From Ketobacter alkanivorans (GTDB lineage Bacteria > Pseudomonadota > Gammaproteobacteria > Pseudomonadales > Ketobacteraceae): 64,000 nt of DNA. The notes below the pieces were generated by a model, which saw only the letters and a list, made by a program, of their open reading frames with translations, searched no databases and was not told the origin of the DNA. Location of the stretch: positions 2,323,501 to 2,387,500 of the forward strand of contig NZ_CP022684.1 of assembly GCF_002863865.1 (NCBI RefSeq), written 5' to 3'. A program made the translations under genes and the position numbers. Shown piece by piece: positions 27,799-39,661 of the stretch; the first letter of the stretch is position 1, and each line of letters starts with the position of its first letter.

Positions 27799-28701
27799 AT
27801 GAGCGCCTACAAAATTGAATCTCGCCACTATCACCCCCGTTTCTGGCCTGTGTGGCTGTTACTTGGGCTGGGTTGGTGCGTGGCACAACTGCCGTTCAAG
27901 CTGCAACTGAGCCTGGGGCGGGGCTTGGGCCGCCTGATCAAGAACATCAGCCGTTCCCGTCGTCACGTTACCCGCCGCAATCTGGAAGTGTGCTTCCCTG
28001 AGCTTTCGGCAGCAGAGCATAAACGCCTGCTGGATGAAGCCTTTGATGAACTGGGAACAGGCTTTATCGAAATCGGTCTGGCCTATTGGGGCAAGGCCTC
28101 GAAAGTGGATCCGTTATGCCATTTGAGCGGCATGGAACATATCGAGCAAGCCGCCGCTGATGGTAAAGGCGTATTGCTGATTGCAGCGCACATGACCTCG
28201 TTGGAGCTGTGTCTGCGTATGTTCTCCGAGCGCCACCCTACTGCTGCCATGTACAAGCCGGCCCACAACGATCTGTTCGAACAGTACAGCGCTCTGAAGC
28301 GATCCCGCTACACCATCCCCGTGCCTAACCGCAATATCCGCCCTTTTCTCAGTCATATGCGCAAAGGTGGAGTGGCGTTCTATCTACCGGACCAGCACTA
28401 CGGTGACCGCTTCAGCGTGTTCGCACCGTTCTTCGGTGTCCAAACCTCAACCATTGCCAAAACCCCAGAACTGGTCAAAATCAGTGGCGCGGCAGTAATC
28501 CCAGTGCTGTTCGGCCGCCAGCAAGACGGCTACCACATCGAAGTGCAGCCACCACTGACGTACCCAACAGGTGATGCAGTCACCGATGCCACACTGCTGA
28601 ACCAGTGTGTTGAAAACAACATTCGTCGCTACCCGGCCCAATACCTGTGGCAGCATCGACGTTTCAAGAGCCGCCCCGAAGGCGAGCCCTCCATTTACTA
28701 A
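27799..28701 (+). CDS. Lipid A biosynthesis acyltransferase (LpxL/HtrB family)
   Basis: About 300 residues from the ATG at 27799; an upstream in-frame ATG at 27718 adds an atypical leader. One N-terminal membrane anchor (FWPVWLLLGLGWCVAQLP) is followed by the acyltransferase core with the catalytic His-x4-Glu (AAHMTSLE, His131 and Glu136) and a second block (GGVAFYLPDQHYG). The enzyme adds a secondary acyl chain to Kdo2-lipid A at the inner face of the cytoplasmic membrane. Length matches LpxL. The NUDIX gene starts six bases after its stop, so the two are coupled. Confidence 0.92.
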   Translation: MSAYKIESRHYHPRFWPVWLLLGLGWCVAQLPFKLQLSLGRGLGRLIKNISRSRRHVTRRNLEVCFPELSAAEHKRLLDEAFDELGTGFIEIGLAYWGKASKVDPLCHLSGMEHIEQAAADGKGVLLIAAHMTSLELCLRMFSERHPTAAMYKPAHNDLFEQYSALKRSRYTIPVPNRNIRPFLSHMRKGGVAFYLPDQHYGDRFSVFAPFFGVQTSTIAKTPELVKISGAAVIPVLFGRQQDGYHIEVQPPLTYPTGDAVTDATLLNQCVENNIRRYPAQYLWQHRRFKSRPEGEPSIY

Positions 28702-28707
28702 GGTCCA

Positions 28708-29253
28708 ATGATGATGCTGGGAGGGTGGGTCGACCAGGCAGCGGTGGCTGTAATCTATCGTCACACTGACAATGGCTGTGAGCTTTTTTTTATTCAAAGA
28801 GCCAAAAAGCGCGGCGATCCGTGGTCTGGTGATATGGCGTTTCCCGGCGGCCGCAAGCAGATCGAAGACGCCACCCTAATAGACACCGCTGTACGAGAAA
28901 CCTGGGAAGAAACCGGCCTGGACCTGTTTCATCACGGTGTTTTTCAACACAAGCTAACCCATCAGCTCACCCGCAGCCATCGCAAGCATGCGCCCATGAT
29001 CGTGACGCCGCATCTGTTTTACTGGCAGGGTGATGACGCGATCAATCTGAATCACGAATGCGACGACGCCCTGTGGATTCCGCTGGATTTTTTCAATGAT
29101 CAGCGCCAACGCAGCTCGCTAACCTGGAAGCAAGGCCACTTTGCTCTGCAACTGCCCTGCTACCGTTATGGTGAGAAAACCGTATGGGGACTGACCCTGC
29201 GCATGCTGGATCAGATCAGGCAACGCTCAGAGCTGTTCGGGTTGAACCCATAA
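28708..29253 (+). CDS. NUDIX hydrolase, CoA pyrophosphatase (NudL)-like
   Basis: A 181-residue protein with a NUDIX box spread over residues 46-70: MAFPGGRKQIED, then RETWEETGLDL. Two extra residues lie between the first Glu and the R-E-x-x-E-E core, as in the NudL/CoA-diphosphatase subgroup. Such enzymes cleave CoA or other X-diphosphates with Mg2+. ATG is repeated three times at the start; the first has AAGG eight bases ahead. It ends 13 bases from a convergent gene. Confidence 0.88.
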   Translation: MMMLGGWVDQAAVAVIYRHTDNGCELFFIQRAKKRGDPWSGDMAFPGGRKQIEDATLIDTAVRETWEETGLDLFHHGVFQHKLTHQLTRSHRKHAPMIVTPHLFYWQGDDAINLNHECDDALWIPLDFFNDQRQRSSLTWKQGHFALQLPCYRYGEKTVWGLTLRMLDQIRQRSELFGLNP

Positions 29254-29266
29254 ACCTGAGCAGAGG

Positions 29267-32074
29267 TTATTTCAGTTCAACGTCCGGCTTGGAATGCTTA
29301 ATGAACGCCGTGACTTTTTCTGCAGTAAGAGGACGGCTCAGAAGAAACCCCTGCATAGCATCACAACGCATGGCCCGCAGGTGATCCAATTGCGCCTTGG
29401 TTTCAACCCCCTCGGCAATCACCTGCTTGCCGAAGGATCTGGCCAGATCGATGACGCTGCGGGTAATGGCTTCGCTGGCCTCATTTTCGCCAATGCCACT
29501 GACAAACTGCTGATCAATTTTCACCAAATCAAACGGCAAGCGATGCAAATAGCTCAACGAGGAATAACCGGTTCCAAAATCGTCGATCGCAATAGTGACA
29601 CCCAATTCACTGAGCTGGGCCAACTTGCGGGCCGCGCTTTCCGCATCCACAATCAGAATTGACTCCGTCACCTCCAATTCCAGATCGGTAAAATCCAGTT
29701 TGGCATCGTTGACCGCCGACTGCACCACCGATACAAAGTCCATCCGCTCCAGTTGACGCCCTGACACATTTACCGATACGCGCTTAATGCCAATCTGATT
29801 GAGACGCCAGCGGGCCATCTGCGCACAGGCTTCTCGCAAAACCCACTCGCCAATATCCAGAATCAAACCGGTATCTTCTGCCACATCAATAAACTCTGCC
29901 GGCAGCAACAGGCCTGCTTCACTGTCACGGATGCGTACCAGCGCTTCTACGCTGAATTCATTGCTCTGTACAAACCACTGAGGTTGATAACGCAACTCAA
30001 CCTGATCGGTTTCCAAAGCATGACGAATTCGATGCTCCGCCGTAACCCGCCGCTGGGAAGCCCGATTCATTTCCTCTTCAAAGTAACGATATTGACCACC
30101 GCCGTCGGACTTGGCTCGATGCATGGCGGTATCAGCCTTGCGCAGCAGGGATTCCACATCCAACCCATCGCTGGGAAACACAGCGATGCCAATGCTGCTG
30201 TTTAAAAAGAATTTTTTGCCTTCGATGGTAAAAGGCGATCCCAACATGGTGATGATTTTGTCCGCCACTCGGGTGGCCCGCATAGGGGAATCGATATTAT
30301 TGAGTACCACCACAAACTCGTCACCACCCTGACGCGCCACCGTATCCTCTAACGTAACGCAAACCTGCAGACGCTCTGCCGTACGCACCAGAATCTGATC
30401 CCCAAGGGAATGGCCATCGGTATCGTTCACCTGCTGGAACTTATCCAGATCCACAAACAACACCGCACCGGCGCTGTTGTTCTTGGTGGCGTGCTTCACC
30501 GCCTGATCAAGACGATCTTTCAGCAGCTGACGATTGGGCAGCTGAGTCAAACCATCAAAGTGTGCTTGGCGATAGAGTTGCTTTTCACGCCGCACTGCCG
30601 TGATGGCCACGGCCAGACGGTCGGCAAAATCTCGCAACAAACCACGATCCTGCTCTGACAGCTTGTAGGATTTCTCCCAGCCCAGCGCTAACACCCCTCG
30701 GTTTTTGCCTGCCGCTGTAATGGGAAACAGGTAGGAGTTTCCACCAAGCAGCTCCCGCCGCTCCGGCCACAACCAGTTTAAATATTTAGCATCACTGAGG
30801 GATGCCCGATGGCTTGATGCCAACACCCCCAGCCAATGATTTTCATCATCGCTTAAGCGCTGTTGCAGTAATTGATACTGACCTGTCAGGCGTGAATAAC
30901 TGAACAGCCACATTTCATCAATATCGTCAGGGTTACGCAATGCCACCGCCGCTGCATCACTGGTCACCAGCCCCTGCAATGTCGACAACGTGGATTGCGC
31001 CACCTGCTCCAGATCAGGCACACTCAGTATCAGTTGATCAATGATAGACAACCCGGTAAGCATCTGGAATTGTTTACCTATTTGGTGGGCCATCTGATTA
31101 AAGGCGTCCGCCAGCTCACCCAGTTCATCCTGGGAGGGCACCGACAGATTGATTTCGAAATTACGATTGGCAACCGCGTGGGTCGCGTCCATCAACTGCC
31201 GTAACGGGCTCAGAATTCGACGTATCTGTAAGGCACTCACCAACGCAGCCAGCAACACTGTCACCGCCACCAGCAGCGATAACGCCCGCTGCAATACATT
31301 GAGTGCCTGAAACACATTGGAGTGCGGATGACTCACCCACAGCTTCCAGGCTTGATGGGTGCCAAACTGCTTTTCCAGGAATACGCTGCGCACACTCACC
31401 TGCTGCAAGGCACTGCCGTCGTACCAATCCACTTGAAAATTGGATCGATTGCCCTGCTGCCGAGCCAGCTCTGTAAATTGACTGGCGCTGATCAACTGTG
31501 AACGGGAACAGTAAAGCGACTCACCTTCGCTACCAAACACACAATAATTCAAATCCGGGTTACGACCCTCACCGTCGCTCAGCAAATACCCAACGTCCAG
31601 TTCCGCCATATACAGGGGCAGCACAGCAGCAGCGCCCGGTTGCTGCTGTAACAACAGGGCTCGCCCATCGTCGGTACTCAACAGCAAACGCAGCCCCTGC
31701 TCTAAACGCTCACGGGCTGCCACCTGCTGGCGAGAGGAAAGATGCGCACTGAAACGTTCAAAATCAGGCCAATCCACTCGCGACACGCGCTTGAACGGGC
31801 CGGGCAACGGGGGATCACCTACCGTAGCGGCCTCTTTCTGTATGACAGCGGCTTCCAGCTGACTGCTGGCCAACAGCAAACGCTCATACAGGATGGTGCT
31901 GTAGAACCGGGCCTCCTTCTTCAGGGTTTCTCTGCTCTCCTGCAGCAGCGCATTGCCCACGTAATTGTATGAAAAAGAGGCAAATAGCAGCATCGGCAGC
32001 AGCGCCGCCAGAAACACCAGCAGAAAAAATTTGCGGCCAAGCCCGCTGCGTAACTCTTTTATCTGGATAAACAT
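29267..32074 (-). CDS. Membrane GGDEF-EAL protein with HAMP and GAF domains
   Basis: A 935-residue c-di-GMP enzyme. TM1 is at about residues 16-36, a periplasmic sensor region follows to about 255, then TM2 and a HAMP linker (DATHAVANRNFEI, DELGELADAFNQMAHQ). A GAF-like domain lies at 340-490. The GGDEF domain has an intact active site (ARQGGDEFVVVL near residue 583). The EAL domain begins VEALVRIRD (near 708) and keeps DDFGTGYSSLSYL and VIAEGVETKAQL, so both synthase and phosphodiesterase activities look possible. It is transcribed alone, converging on the NUDIX gene. Confidence 0.95.
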   Translation of the reverse strand: MFIQIKELRSGLGRKFFLLVFLAALLPMLLFASFSYNYVGNALLQESRETLKKEARFYSTILYERLLLASSQLEAAVIQKEAATVGDPPLPGPFKRVSRVDWPDFERFSAHLSSRQQVAARERLEQGLRLLLSTDDGRALLLQQQPGAAAVLPLYMAELDVGYLLSDGEGRNPDLNYCVFGSEGESLYCSRSQLISASQFTELARQQGNRSNFQVDWYDGSALQQVSVRSVFLEKQFGTHQAWKLWVSHPHSNVFQALNVLQRALSLLVAVTVLLAALVSALQIRRILSPLRQLMDATHAVANRNFEINLSVPSQDELGELADAFNQMAHQIGKQFQMLTGLSIIDQLILSVPDLEQVAQSTLSTLQGLVTSDAAAVALRNPDDIDEMWLFSYSRLTGQYQLLQQRLSDDENHWLGVLASSHRASLSDAKYLNWLWPERRELLGGNSYLFPITAAGKNRGVLALGWEKSYKLSEQDRGLLRDFADRLAVAITAVRREKQLYRQAHFDGLTQLPNRQLLKDRLDQAVKHATKNNSAGAVLFVDLDKFQQVNDTDGHSLGDQILVRTAERLQVCVTLEDTVARQGGDEFVVVLNNIDSPMRATRVADKIITMLGSPFTIEGKKFFLNSSIGIAVFPSDGLDVESLLRKADTAMHRAKSDGGGQYRYFEEEMNRASQRRVTAEHRIRHALETDQVELRYQPQWFVQSNEFSVEALVRIRDSEAGLLLPAEFIDVAEDTGLILDIGEWVLREACAQMARWRLNQIGIKRVSVNVSGRQLERMDFVSVVQSAVNDAKLDFTDLELEVTESILIVDAESAARKLAQLSELGVTIAIDDFGTGYSSLSYLHRLPFDLVKIDQQFVSGIGENEASEAITRSVIDLARSFGKQVIAEGVETKAQLDHLRAMRCDAMQGFLLSRPLTAEKVTAFIKHSKPDVELK

Positions 32075-32397
32075 AGCGCCGGGTATCGGGGGCTCAATTT
32101 GGTGAAAGAGGTTTTTTTAGAGCATAGCATAGCAACCCACCTCACCACTGTGCCTGTGTCGAATTCCTTAGCAAATACAAACACTCTCGCAGCAGGGAGG
32201 CTGCCCTATGCACCCGAGCCCCGGCGTTAGCGAAGACTCACTGAGCATCTAGCCGCTGTCGAATTTTTTAACATATACAGATTTCACCTATACCAATAAT
32301 ATTTTTATGTCATTGTTTTTATTATCAAAAATAGTATTGGCTTTGATCTTGCTTGCGTGAACGGGCCCACACCCAAGGAAGTCCACGGAGAAGATTC
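32075..32397. other. Intergenic stretch with two direct repeats exactly 100 bases apart
   Basis: 323 bases between the divergent GGDEF-EAL gene and a 51-codon gene. TGTCGAATTCCTTAGCAAATACA (split here as TGTCGAATT + CCTTAGCAAATACA, 32157-32179) recurs at 32257-32279 with 19 of 23 bases identical. The stretch around 32280-32345 is very AT-rich, as expected for a promoter, but no convincing -35/-10 pair was settled on. Confidence 0.5.
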
Positions 32398-32553
32398 ATG
32401 AAATCGCTCATGCTCGCAGTATTCGCAGTGCTCAGTGCACCCGCCGTTGCTGAGCCCCTCACCGCCACCCATTATGGCGACCAGCTCGGCCTCATCGCTG
32501 TTCTGATCATCGGTGCCGTATCCCTTATCCTGGCCCGCCGCAAATCAGCGTAA
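32398..32553 (+). CDS. Small exported or membrane protein, 51 residues
   Basis: Starts at ATG 32398 with GGAG nine bases upstream. The N-terminus (SLMLAVFAVLSAPAVAEP) is a standard signal peptide with an A-V-A cleavage site. The short mature part has one membrane helix (LGLIAVLIIGAVSLILA) and a basic end RRKSA. This arrangement recalls sorting tails of the CTERM kind but lacks a recognisable motif. Function unknown. It precedes coaD by 64 bases and may be cotranscribed. Confidence 0.65.
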   Translation: MKSLMLAVFAVLSAPAVAEPLTATHYGDQLGLIAVLIIGAVSLILARRKSA

Positions 32554-32570
32554 AAGTTGAGGTTCATACA

Positions 32571-33103
<533 letters not shown>

Positions 33104-33165
33104 ATACCCTTACAGTCTGTCCGTAGAAGTAGCGGCAGTGGCGGATTACACTGCGCAATGGTTAA

Positions 33166-33438
<273 letters not shown>

Positions 33439-33473
33439 CGGTTCAAAGCTGGACTTATTGGGACGGAACCACT

Positions 33474-33498
33474 AAAAAGGCCACACGGCCTTTTTTTT
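33474..33498 (+). terminator. Intrinsic terminator after the ferredoxin gene
   Basis: AAAAAGGCC (33474-33482), four-base loop, GGCC then eight T residues (33487-33498). A textbook rho-independent terminator 35 bases beyond the stop codon. Confidence 0.9.
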
Positions 33499-33519
33499 GT
33501 ATCTCTTCAAGGAAGGAAC

Positions 33520-35214
33520 ATGTTGATTCGATTCTGCTTTTTACTCTGCCTACTGGTTAGCCCTGCGCTTCTGGCCAGTGTCGCGCCCAAACAGCCTGCG
33601 GTGGCCAGCGCCCACCCTCTGGCCACCGAAGCGGGCATCAAAATACTGGAATCAGGGGGCAATGCCTTTGATGCCGCAATAGCCGTGGCCGCCGTACTGG
33701 GTGTCGTGGAGCCCTACAGCGCCGGCATCGGCGGTGGTGGCTTCTGGCTGCTGCACAGCGCCAAAGACGGCAAAACCACCATGGTGGATGCCCGTGAAAC
33801 AGCACCGGCGGCCGCCCACAAGGATCTGTATCTGGACAAGCACGGCGACGTAGATCGGGACAAAGCCACCAATACCGCGCTGGCGGCAGGCATTCCCGGG
33901 CAGGCTGCAGCCATGGTTCATCTGTCGCAACACTATGGCACGCTGCCCCTAAGCGACACCCTGTCCCCTGCTATTCGGCTTGCCTCCGGCGGCTTCCCAG
34001 TGAATAAAGTCTATCAACAACTGGCGGATATGCGTGCCTCCACCCTGCGCCGCTATCCCGCCAGTAAACGCATCTTTCTAAAAGATGGAAAAGCACCGGA
34101 TAGCGGCTTGATCGTACAACAGGGGCTGGCCCATACCCTCAGGCTGCTGGCAGAGAAAGGTTTTGATGGTTTTTACAAAGGCGAGATAGCCCAGCGGCTG
34201 GTTGAAGGCGTCGCAGCCCACGGCGGCATCTGGAGCCTGGAGGATCTGGCCAACTACAAAATCATCGAGCGCGACCCTATCAAGTTTAACTACGGCGACG
34301 CCGTGATCTGGTCTGCACCGCCGCCGTCCTCTGGCGGGGTGGCCCTGGCTCAAATGTTCGGCATGCTGTCTCTGTTTGACCTGAACAGCAAATCCGACGT
34401 TGAGCGCACCCACCTGCTGGTGGAAGTGATGCGCCGCGCTTACCGCGATCGGGCTGAGTATCTGGGCGACCCGGACTTTGTAAAAATCCCTATCGAGCGA
34501 CTGACCAGCGCCAGTTATCTGGATGACCTGTCCAGCAACATCTCCATGAGCCACGCCACCCCCAGCAGCGAACTCGGCCTGCCCAAGCAAACGGGCTCCG
34601 GTACCCACACGACCCACTTCTCTATTATCGACAAACAGGGCAACCGGGTGGCGGCCACCCTGTCTATTAATACGCCATTTGGTTGCGGCGTAACCGTGGC
34701 AGGTACCGGCGTACTGCTCAACAACGAAATGGACGACTTCTCTGCCAAACCCGGCAGCCCCAACGCCTACGGTTTGATTGGCTCGCAGGCCAACGCCATC
34801 GAACCCGGCAAACGTCCTCTGTCCAGCATGACCCCCACCTTTATGGAATACGGCCCCGCCGACAATCGCCAGGTTGCCATCATCGGCACCCCTGGGGGCA
34901 GTCGCATCATCACCATGGTGATGCTGGGTCTGCTGGAAGCGCTGGATGGCAAAGGCACACAAGCCTGGGTGGATCGCCCCCGCTTTCATCATCAATTTGT
35001 CCCAGACGTTATTCAATATGAACCCGATGCCTTCGATGACGCGACCCTGGCCGAGCTGAAAAAAAGAGGCCATGAGCTGAAAGATACCGGACGCGCTTAC
35101 GGCGATATGCACGCCGTGCGCTGGTATATGAAAAACGGCAACGTGGAAGCGGGCGCAGACCAGCGCCGCCTGGGCAAAGCACTGCTGGGTAACACCGCAG
35201 CCCCAATCCACTGA
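33520..35214 (+). CDS. ggt: Gamma-glutamyltransferase (gamma-glutamyltranspeptidase)
   Basis: A 564-residue precursor with a signal peptide (FCFLLCLLVSPALLAS), so periplasmic. The nucleophile and autoprocessing site is the first Thr of TTHFSIIDKQGN (Thr364), which splits the chain into large and small subunits. Other family blocks are ESGGNAFDAAIA, YSAGIGGGGFW and the GTPGGSRIITMV glycine-rich loop. It cleaves the gamma-glutamyl bond of glutathione and related peptides. GGAAGGAA precedes the ATG at good spacing. A long antisense frame over its 3' half is a codon-bias shadow. Confidence 0.97.
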   Translation: MLIRFCFLLCLLVSPALLASVAPKQPAVASAHPLATEAGIKILESGGNAFDAAIAVAAVLGVVEPYSAGIGGGGFWLLHSAKDGKTTMVDARETAPAAAHKDLYLDKHGDVDRDKATNTALAAGIPGQAAAMVHLSQHYGTLPLSDTLSPAIRLASGGFPVNKVYQQLADMRASTLRRYPASKRIFLKDGKAPDSGLIVQQGLAHTLRLLAEKGFDGFYKGEIAQRLVEGVAAHGGIWSLEDLANYKIIERDPIKFNYGDAVIWSAPPPSSGGVALAQMFGMLSLFDLNSKSDVERTHLLVEVMRRAYRDRAEYLGDPDFVKIPIERLTSASYLDDLSSNISMSHATPSSELGLPKQTGSGTHTTHFSIIDKQGNRVAATLSINTPFGCGVTVAGTGVLLNNEMDDFSAKPGSPNAYGLIGSQANAIEPGKRPLSSMTPTFMEYGPADNRQVAIIGTPGGSRIITMVMLGLLEALDGKGTQAWVDRPRFHHQFVPDVIQYEPDAFDDATLAELKKRGHELKDTGRAYGDMHAVRWYMKNGNVEAGADQRRLGKALLGNTAAPIH

Positions 35215-35289
35215 TTTACTACAAGCACTGATAGCCGGTTGGTGGCACACTACCCGGCGTTCAAATCAAAACGATAATCGGAGATCTTT

Positions 35290-36468
35290 ATGCGCCCACT
35301 TTCTGCGCTGGCTGGAACCCTACTACTCACCCTCGGCCTGGCTGCTTGCGATAAGCCCGAAGAGAAAAAACAGGAAGCCCCCGAAGTATTCGTGAGCATT
35401 GCCAGCGAGCAGCCCTATCGCCCGCAGCAGGGTTTTAATGCCCGTATCGAATCCAAAAGTGATGTGAACATTACCGCTCAGGTATCCGGCAAATTGTTGG
35501 CCATCCATTTCAAAGAAGGCGATCAAATCAGCGCGGGTGATCCGTTGTTCGATATTGATCCAGCCCCTTATAAAGCCGCGCTGTCCCGTGCCAAGGCAGA
35601 ACTGGCCAAAGCCGAAGCCAACAAACAAAGCGCCGAGAAAAACTTCGAACGAGGCGAAAAGCTGGTCAAAGATGGCTACATTTCCGGCTCCGAATACGAC
35701 ACGCTGGAGGCGCGCATGCTGGAAACCGCAGCCGCTGTGGAAAGCGCCAAAGCCGCTGTAGAAAGCGCCCAGGTTGACCTGGAATACACCTCAATCAAAG
35801 CATCCCAGGATGGCCGGGTGGGTCGCGCCCGCGTCGCCGTGGGTGATGTGGTCAGCCCTCAGTCCGGCACGCTCACCACGCTGGTAGGCCAGGATGGTAT
35901 GGAAGTTGTGTTCCAACTGCCGGAAAAATTGCTGATGGCCGTTACCAAGCGCGACTCCAAAATCACCGTTAAGGACATCGTGGTGGCGGTGACCCTGTCC
36001 GACGGCAGCGAATACGCTCACACCGGCACCATTGATTATTTCTCCAACCGGGTAGACGCCACTACCGGCACCCTGGAAGCCCGCGCCAGCCTGCCCAACC
36101 CGGAAGATCAGCTGCGCCCCGGACTCTACGTGCGCGCCATTCTGCGTTTGAAAGCGCCTCTGCAAGGCTTGATGATTCCACAAGCAGCGGTACAGGTTGA
36201 CCAACGCGGCACCTACGTTTTAGCCGTGGATGACAACGACCGCGTTACCCGCATCAACCTGATCACCGGCGAACGCATTGGCGAGAACGTGCTGGTGAAT
36301 TCTGGGCTGGACGCCGGTGCCCGCGTAATCGTACGTGGCGTGCAGAAAGTTCGCCCCGGCACCAAGGTCACCGTGTCAGAAATGAAACCGGCCACCCCGG
36401 AAAGCGGCACAGATTCAATGCCAGGCACGACAGACACCGGCCAGACCAATGGGAGCACTGAACAGTGA
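35290..36468 (+). CDS. RND efflux periplasmic adaptor (MexA/AcrA family)
   Basis: A 392-residue membrane-fusion protein. The signal peptide ends LGLAAC, a lipobox, so it is anchored to the inner membrane as a lipoprotein like MexA. The lipoyl half-motifs ([16 protein letters not shown] and [19 protein letters not shown]) flank a coiled-coil hairpin (residues about 95-160), followed by beta-barrel and membrane-proximal domains. It links the pump to an outer-membrane channel. Its last codon overlaps the GTG start of the pump gene. No outer-membrane factor and no repressor gene adjoin, so the channel must be encoded elsewhere. Confidence 0.95.
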   Translation: MRPLSALAGTLLLTLGLAACDKPEEKKQEAPEVFVSIASEQPYRPQQGFNARIESKSDVNITAQVSGKLLAIHFKEGDQISAGDPLFDIDPAPYKAALSRAKAELAKAEANKQSAEKNFERGEKLVKDGYISGSEYDTLEARMLETAAAVESAKAAVESAQVDLEYTSIKASQDGRVGRARVAVGDVVSPQSGTLTTLVGQDGMEVVFQLPEKLLMAVTKRDSKITVKDIVVAVTLSDGSEYAHTGTIDYFSNRVDATTGTLEARASLPNPEDQLRPGLYVRAILRLKAPLQGLMIPQAAVQVDQRGTYVLAVDDNDRVTRINLITGERIGENVLVNSGLDAGARVIVRGVQKVRPGTKVTVSEMKPATPESGTDSMPGTTDTGQTNGSTEQ

Positions 36469-39400
36469 TCAGTCGCACTTTTATCGAACGGCCCAAGTTT
36501 GCAATGGTCATTGCGCTGGTCATCACCATCGCTGGCCTGATATCGCTGAATCTACTGCCGATCTCTGAATACCCGGAAGTCGCGCCGCCCCAGGTCAAGG
36601 TGCAGGCCAAATGGCCAGGTGCCTCTGCCGCCGTCATGGAGGAAAGTGTCGGCCAGGTCATCGAAGATGTGGTCAATGGCGTTGAGGGCATGGAATACAT
36701 GTCCTCGAACTCGGCCAACGACGGCAGCTACAACCTCACCATTACCTTTGCCGTGGGCGATGACCCCGACATGGCGCTGGTACGGGTACAGAACCGGGTC
36801 AAGCTCGCCGAACCCTCACTACCGGCAGAAGTACGCGCCCAGGGCCTCACCATTGACAAGATCTCGCCCGACATTCTCTTCACCGTCAACCTGTACTCCC
36901 CTGATGGCAGCCTTGATGAGCTGTTCATCGCCAACTACAGCCTGATCAACATTCAGAGCAATGTTAAGCGCATCAACGGAGTGTCGGATGCGGTGCTGTT
37001 CAGTACCGCTGATTACTCCATGCGCCTGTGGCTGAACCCTGCACAAATGACCGCCCTCGGCATCACCCACACCGACATCGCCAACGCCCTCAATGAACAG
37101 AATATTCAGGCACCAGCCGGTAAAATCGGCGCGCCCCCCTATGACGGCAGCCTCAGCACGGAATATTCACTGCAACTGAAAGGCCGCCTGAAAAGCACTG
37201 AGGAATTCGAAAACATCGTGCTGCGGGTGTCCAAAGAAGGTGCCCTGGTGCGGCTGAAGGACGTCGCCCGTGTGGAGCTGGGGCAACTGGACTACAAAGT
37301 GTCCGGCAACTTCAAAAACCGCCCAGCCACCGTCATGGCTATTTACCTGCTGCCGGGGGCCAACTCGCTCATCACAGGTGAAGCGGTAAAAGCCCAACTG
37401 GCGGAAATGTACAAAACCTTTCCCGACGGCCTGGAATACGAAGTGGGCTACGACACCACCCGCTACGTAGAAGTCTCCATCAGTCAGGTGAGCGTGTCCT
37501 TGCTGCAGGCGGTAGGCCTGGTCATTTTAATCACCTTTATCTTTCTCGGTGACTGGCGCCCCACCCTGGTACCCTCGGTTGCCATTCCGGTTTCGCTGAT
37601 CGGCACCTTTGCCGTCATGCTATTGATGGGCATGACCATCAACACCGTCACCCTGTTCGGCCTGATACTGGCCATCGGTATCGTAGTGGACGACGCCATT
37701 CTGGTGGTGGAAAACACCGACCGCCACCTGCGCACCGATCCCAACATCAGCACCAAAGATGCGGTCATCAAAACCATGGAAGAAGTGAGCGGCCCCATCG
37801 TCGCCACCACCCTGGTACTGCTGGCGGTGTTTGTACCGATCGCCATGCTGCCGGGGATTACCGGCATCATGTACAACCAGTTCGCCGTCACCATCTGCGT
37901 TGCGGTGGTGTTGTCCTCCATCTGCGCCCTCAGCCTGAGCCCTGCCGTAGCCAGCCTGGTATTGCGCCGCACCGAAAAAGAACCCGGCTGGTTCCGCCGC
38001 TTTAATCAGATGTTCGGCGGCATTACCAACAAATTCACAGGTGCAGTGGGCATGCTGCTGGCCCGACGCTCCATCGCGGGCATCTTTTTCATAGTGGTCA
38101 TCGCCGGTCTGTTGTGGGGCACCCGCGTTATCCCCACCGCATTTGTACCGATTGAGGATAAAGGCATCTTGCTGCTCAACGTACAATTACCCGATGCAGC
38201 CTCCATCACCCGCACCCAAAAAGTCATGGAAAAACTGCAAACCATTATTGAAAACGATCCGGCGGTAGAATCTGCCACCTTCCTGTCCGGCTACTCCATT
38301 CTGGCGGGTGCGGCCCAAAGCAATGGCGGCACCGGCTTTATCGTACTGAAGCACTGGGACGATCGGCCTGACTTCAAGGATATTGCCTTTGCGGTAGCGG
38401 CACGCATCAATAAAACCGCCTACAAAGAAATACCGGAAGCTCTGATCCAGGCCTTCCCGCCTCCCTCGATACCGGGTATGGGTGCCGTCGGCGGTCTGGA
38501 ACTGGTGGTAGAAGATACGCAGGGCCGCAGTCACGAAGAGCTGGCCGGTGCCATTCAAATCCTGGCCGCCGCCGCCAATCAGTCACCGCTGATTCGCGAC
38601 GCCTTCACCACGTTCCGCGCCAACGTGCCACAGTATTTCGTCGACGTGGATCGCAACAAGGCCAAAACCCTGCAGGTACCGCTCACCAACATATTCTCCA
38701 CCCTGCAAACCCAGCTGGGGTCGTCCTACATCAACGATTTCTCCCTGTTTGGGCAGACCTTCCGGGTCATGATGCAAGCCTCACCAGAGTTCCGCTCCAG
38801 CCTGCGTGACATCGATCAGCTCTACGTGCGCTCCACCCTGGGCAATATGGTGCCTCTATCCACCCTGGTAAAAGTGACACCCACCCTGGGGGCCGATGTC
38901 GGAACCCGCTACAACCTGTATCGATCGGCCATTTTGCGGGCCAACCCGGCAAACGGCGTAGCCACCGGTGAAGCCATGCAGGAACTGGAACAACTGGCGG
39001 CAGACAACCTGCCTGCAGGATACAAGGTGGAATGGACCGGGATGAGCTACCAAGAGGCCAAAGCGGGCAGTCAGGCAGGTATCGCCTTCCTCATGGCCAT
39101 GGTGTTCATCTATTTATTCCTGGTGGCCCAATACGAAAGCTGGTCGATTCCGGCCGCGATTATTCTGGTTGTCCCTATCGCGGTAGCCGGAGCCATCGGC
39201 GGCTTGCTGGCGGTTGGCCAAATCGGCATCCCGCAATTGGGGGCACTGGATCTGTTCGCCCAGGTGGGCCTGGTGTTATTAATCGGGCTGGCAGCTAAAA
39301 ACGCCATACTGATTGTTGAGTTTGCACGGGAGCTGCGCGAACAAAGCGGCAAGAGTATTGAGGAAGCCGCCGCCAGTGCCGCCAAACTGCGTTTCAGGGC

Positions 39401-39608
39401 CGTCTGCATGACCGCCTTGTCCTTCGTACTGGGGATTCTGCCACTGGTGACCGCTTCCGGAGCGGGCATGTTCAGCCAGCTCTCACTGGGTCATACCGTC
39501 ATGTGGGGCATGGTCACCGCGCTGGTGGTAGGCACGCCCATGATCCCGGTGTTCTATGCCATTGTGCAGTCCACCCGAGAGAACCTGAAAGCCAAACTGC
39601 GGGCCTGA
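36465..39608 (+). CDS. RND multidrug efflux pump, AcrB/MexB (HAE1) family
   Basis: A 1047-residue proton-driven exporter with a GTG start that overlaps the adaptor's stop codon. It begins [19 protein letters not shown], the usual first helix. The proton-relay Asp pair sits in [17 protein letters not shown] (TM4), and the TM11 region [19 protein letters not shown] carries the conserved Lys/Asn. Two large periplasmic loops and twelve helices fit the family. Together with the adaptor it forms an inner-membrane-periplasm pump for drugs, solvents or bile-like compounds. A short GC-rich inverted repeat (39599-39619) spans the stop codon. Confidence 0.97.
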   Translation: MISRTFIERPKFAMVIALVITIAGLISLNLLPISEYPEVAPPQVKVQAKWPGASAAVMEESVGQVIEDVVNGVEGMEYMSSNSANDGSYNLTITFAVGDDPDMALVRVQNRVKLAEPSLPAEVRAQGLTIDKISPDILFTVNLYSPDGSLDELFIANYSLINIQSNVKRINGVSDAVLFSTADYSMRLWLNPAQMTALGITHTDIANALNEQNIQAPAGKIGAPPYDGSLSTEYSLQLKGRLKSTEEFENIVLRVSKEGALVRLKDVARVELGQLDYKVSGNFKNRPATVMAIYLLPGANSLITGEAVKAQLAEMYKTFPDGLEYEVGYDTTRYVEVSISQVSVSLLQAVGLVILITFIFLGDWRPTLVPSVAIPVSLIGTFAVMLLMGMTINTVTLFGLILAIGIVVDDAILVVENTDRHLRTDPNISTKDAVIKTMEEVSGPIVATTLVLLAVFVPIAMLPGITGIMYNQFAVTICVAVVLSSICALSLSPAVASLVLRRTEKEPGWFRRFNQMFGGITNKFTGAVGMLLARRSIAGIFFIVVIAGLLWGTRVIPTAFVPIEDKGILLLNVQLPDAASITRTQKVMEKLQTIIENDPAVESATFLSGYSILAGAAQSNGGTGFIVLKHWDDRPDFKDIAFAVAARINKTAYKEIPEALIQAFPPPSIPGMGAVGGLELVVEDTQGRSHEELAGAIQILAAAANQSPLIRDAFTTFRANVPQYFVDVDRNKAKTLQVPLTNIFSTLQTQLGSSYINDFSLFGQTFRVMMQASPEFRSSLRDIDQLYVRSTLGNMVPLSTLVKVTPTLGADVGTRYNLYRSAILRANPANGVATGEAMQELEQLAADNLPAGYKVEWTGMSYQEAKAGSQAGIAFLMAMVFIYLFLVAQYESWSIPAAIILVVPIAVAGAIGGLLAVGQIGIPQLGALDLFAQVGLVLLIGLAAKNAILIVEFARELREQSGKSIEEAAASAAKLRFRAVCMTALSFVLGILPLVTASGAGMFSQLSLGHTVMWGMVTALVVGTPMIPVFYAIVQSTRENLKAKLRA

Positions 39609-39661
39609 CCAAGGCCCGCACCACCGTTGAATTAATAAGTAATTGCTCACATAGGGATCGC

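Noticed and set aside
34078-35250. 390-codon minus-strand frame opposite ggt
   Set aside because: It mirrors a GC-rich, well-conserved coding frame, its peptide is rich in Gly, His and Ala with no family motif, and it has no ribosome site.
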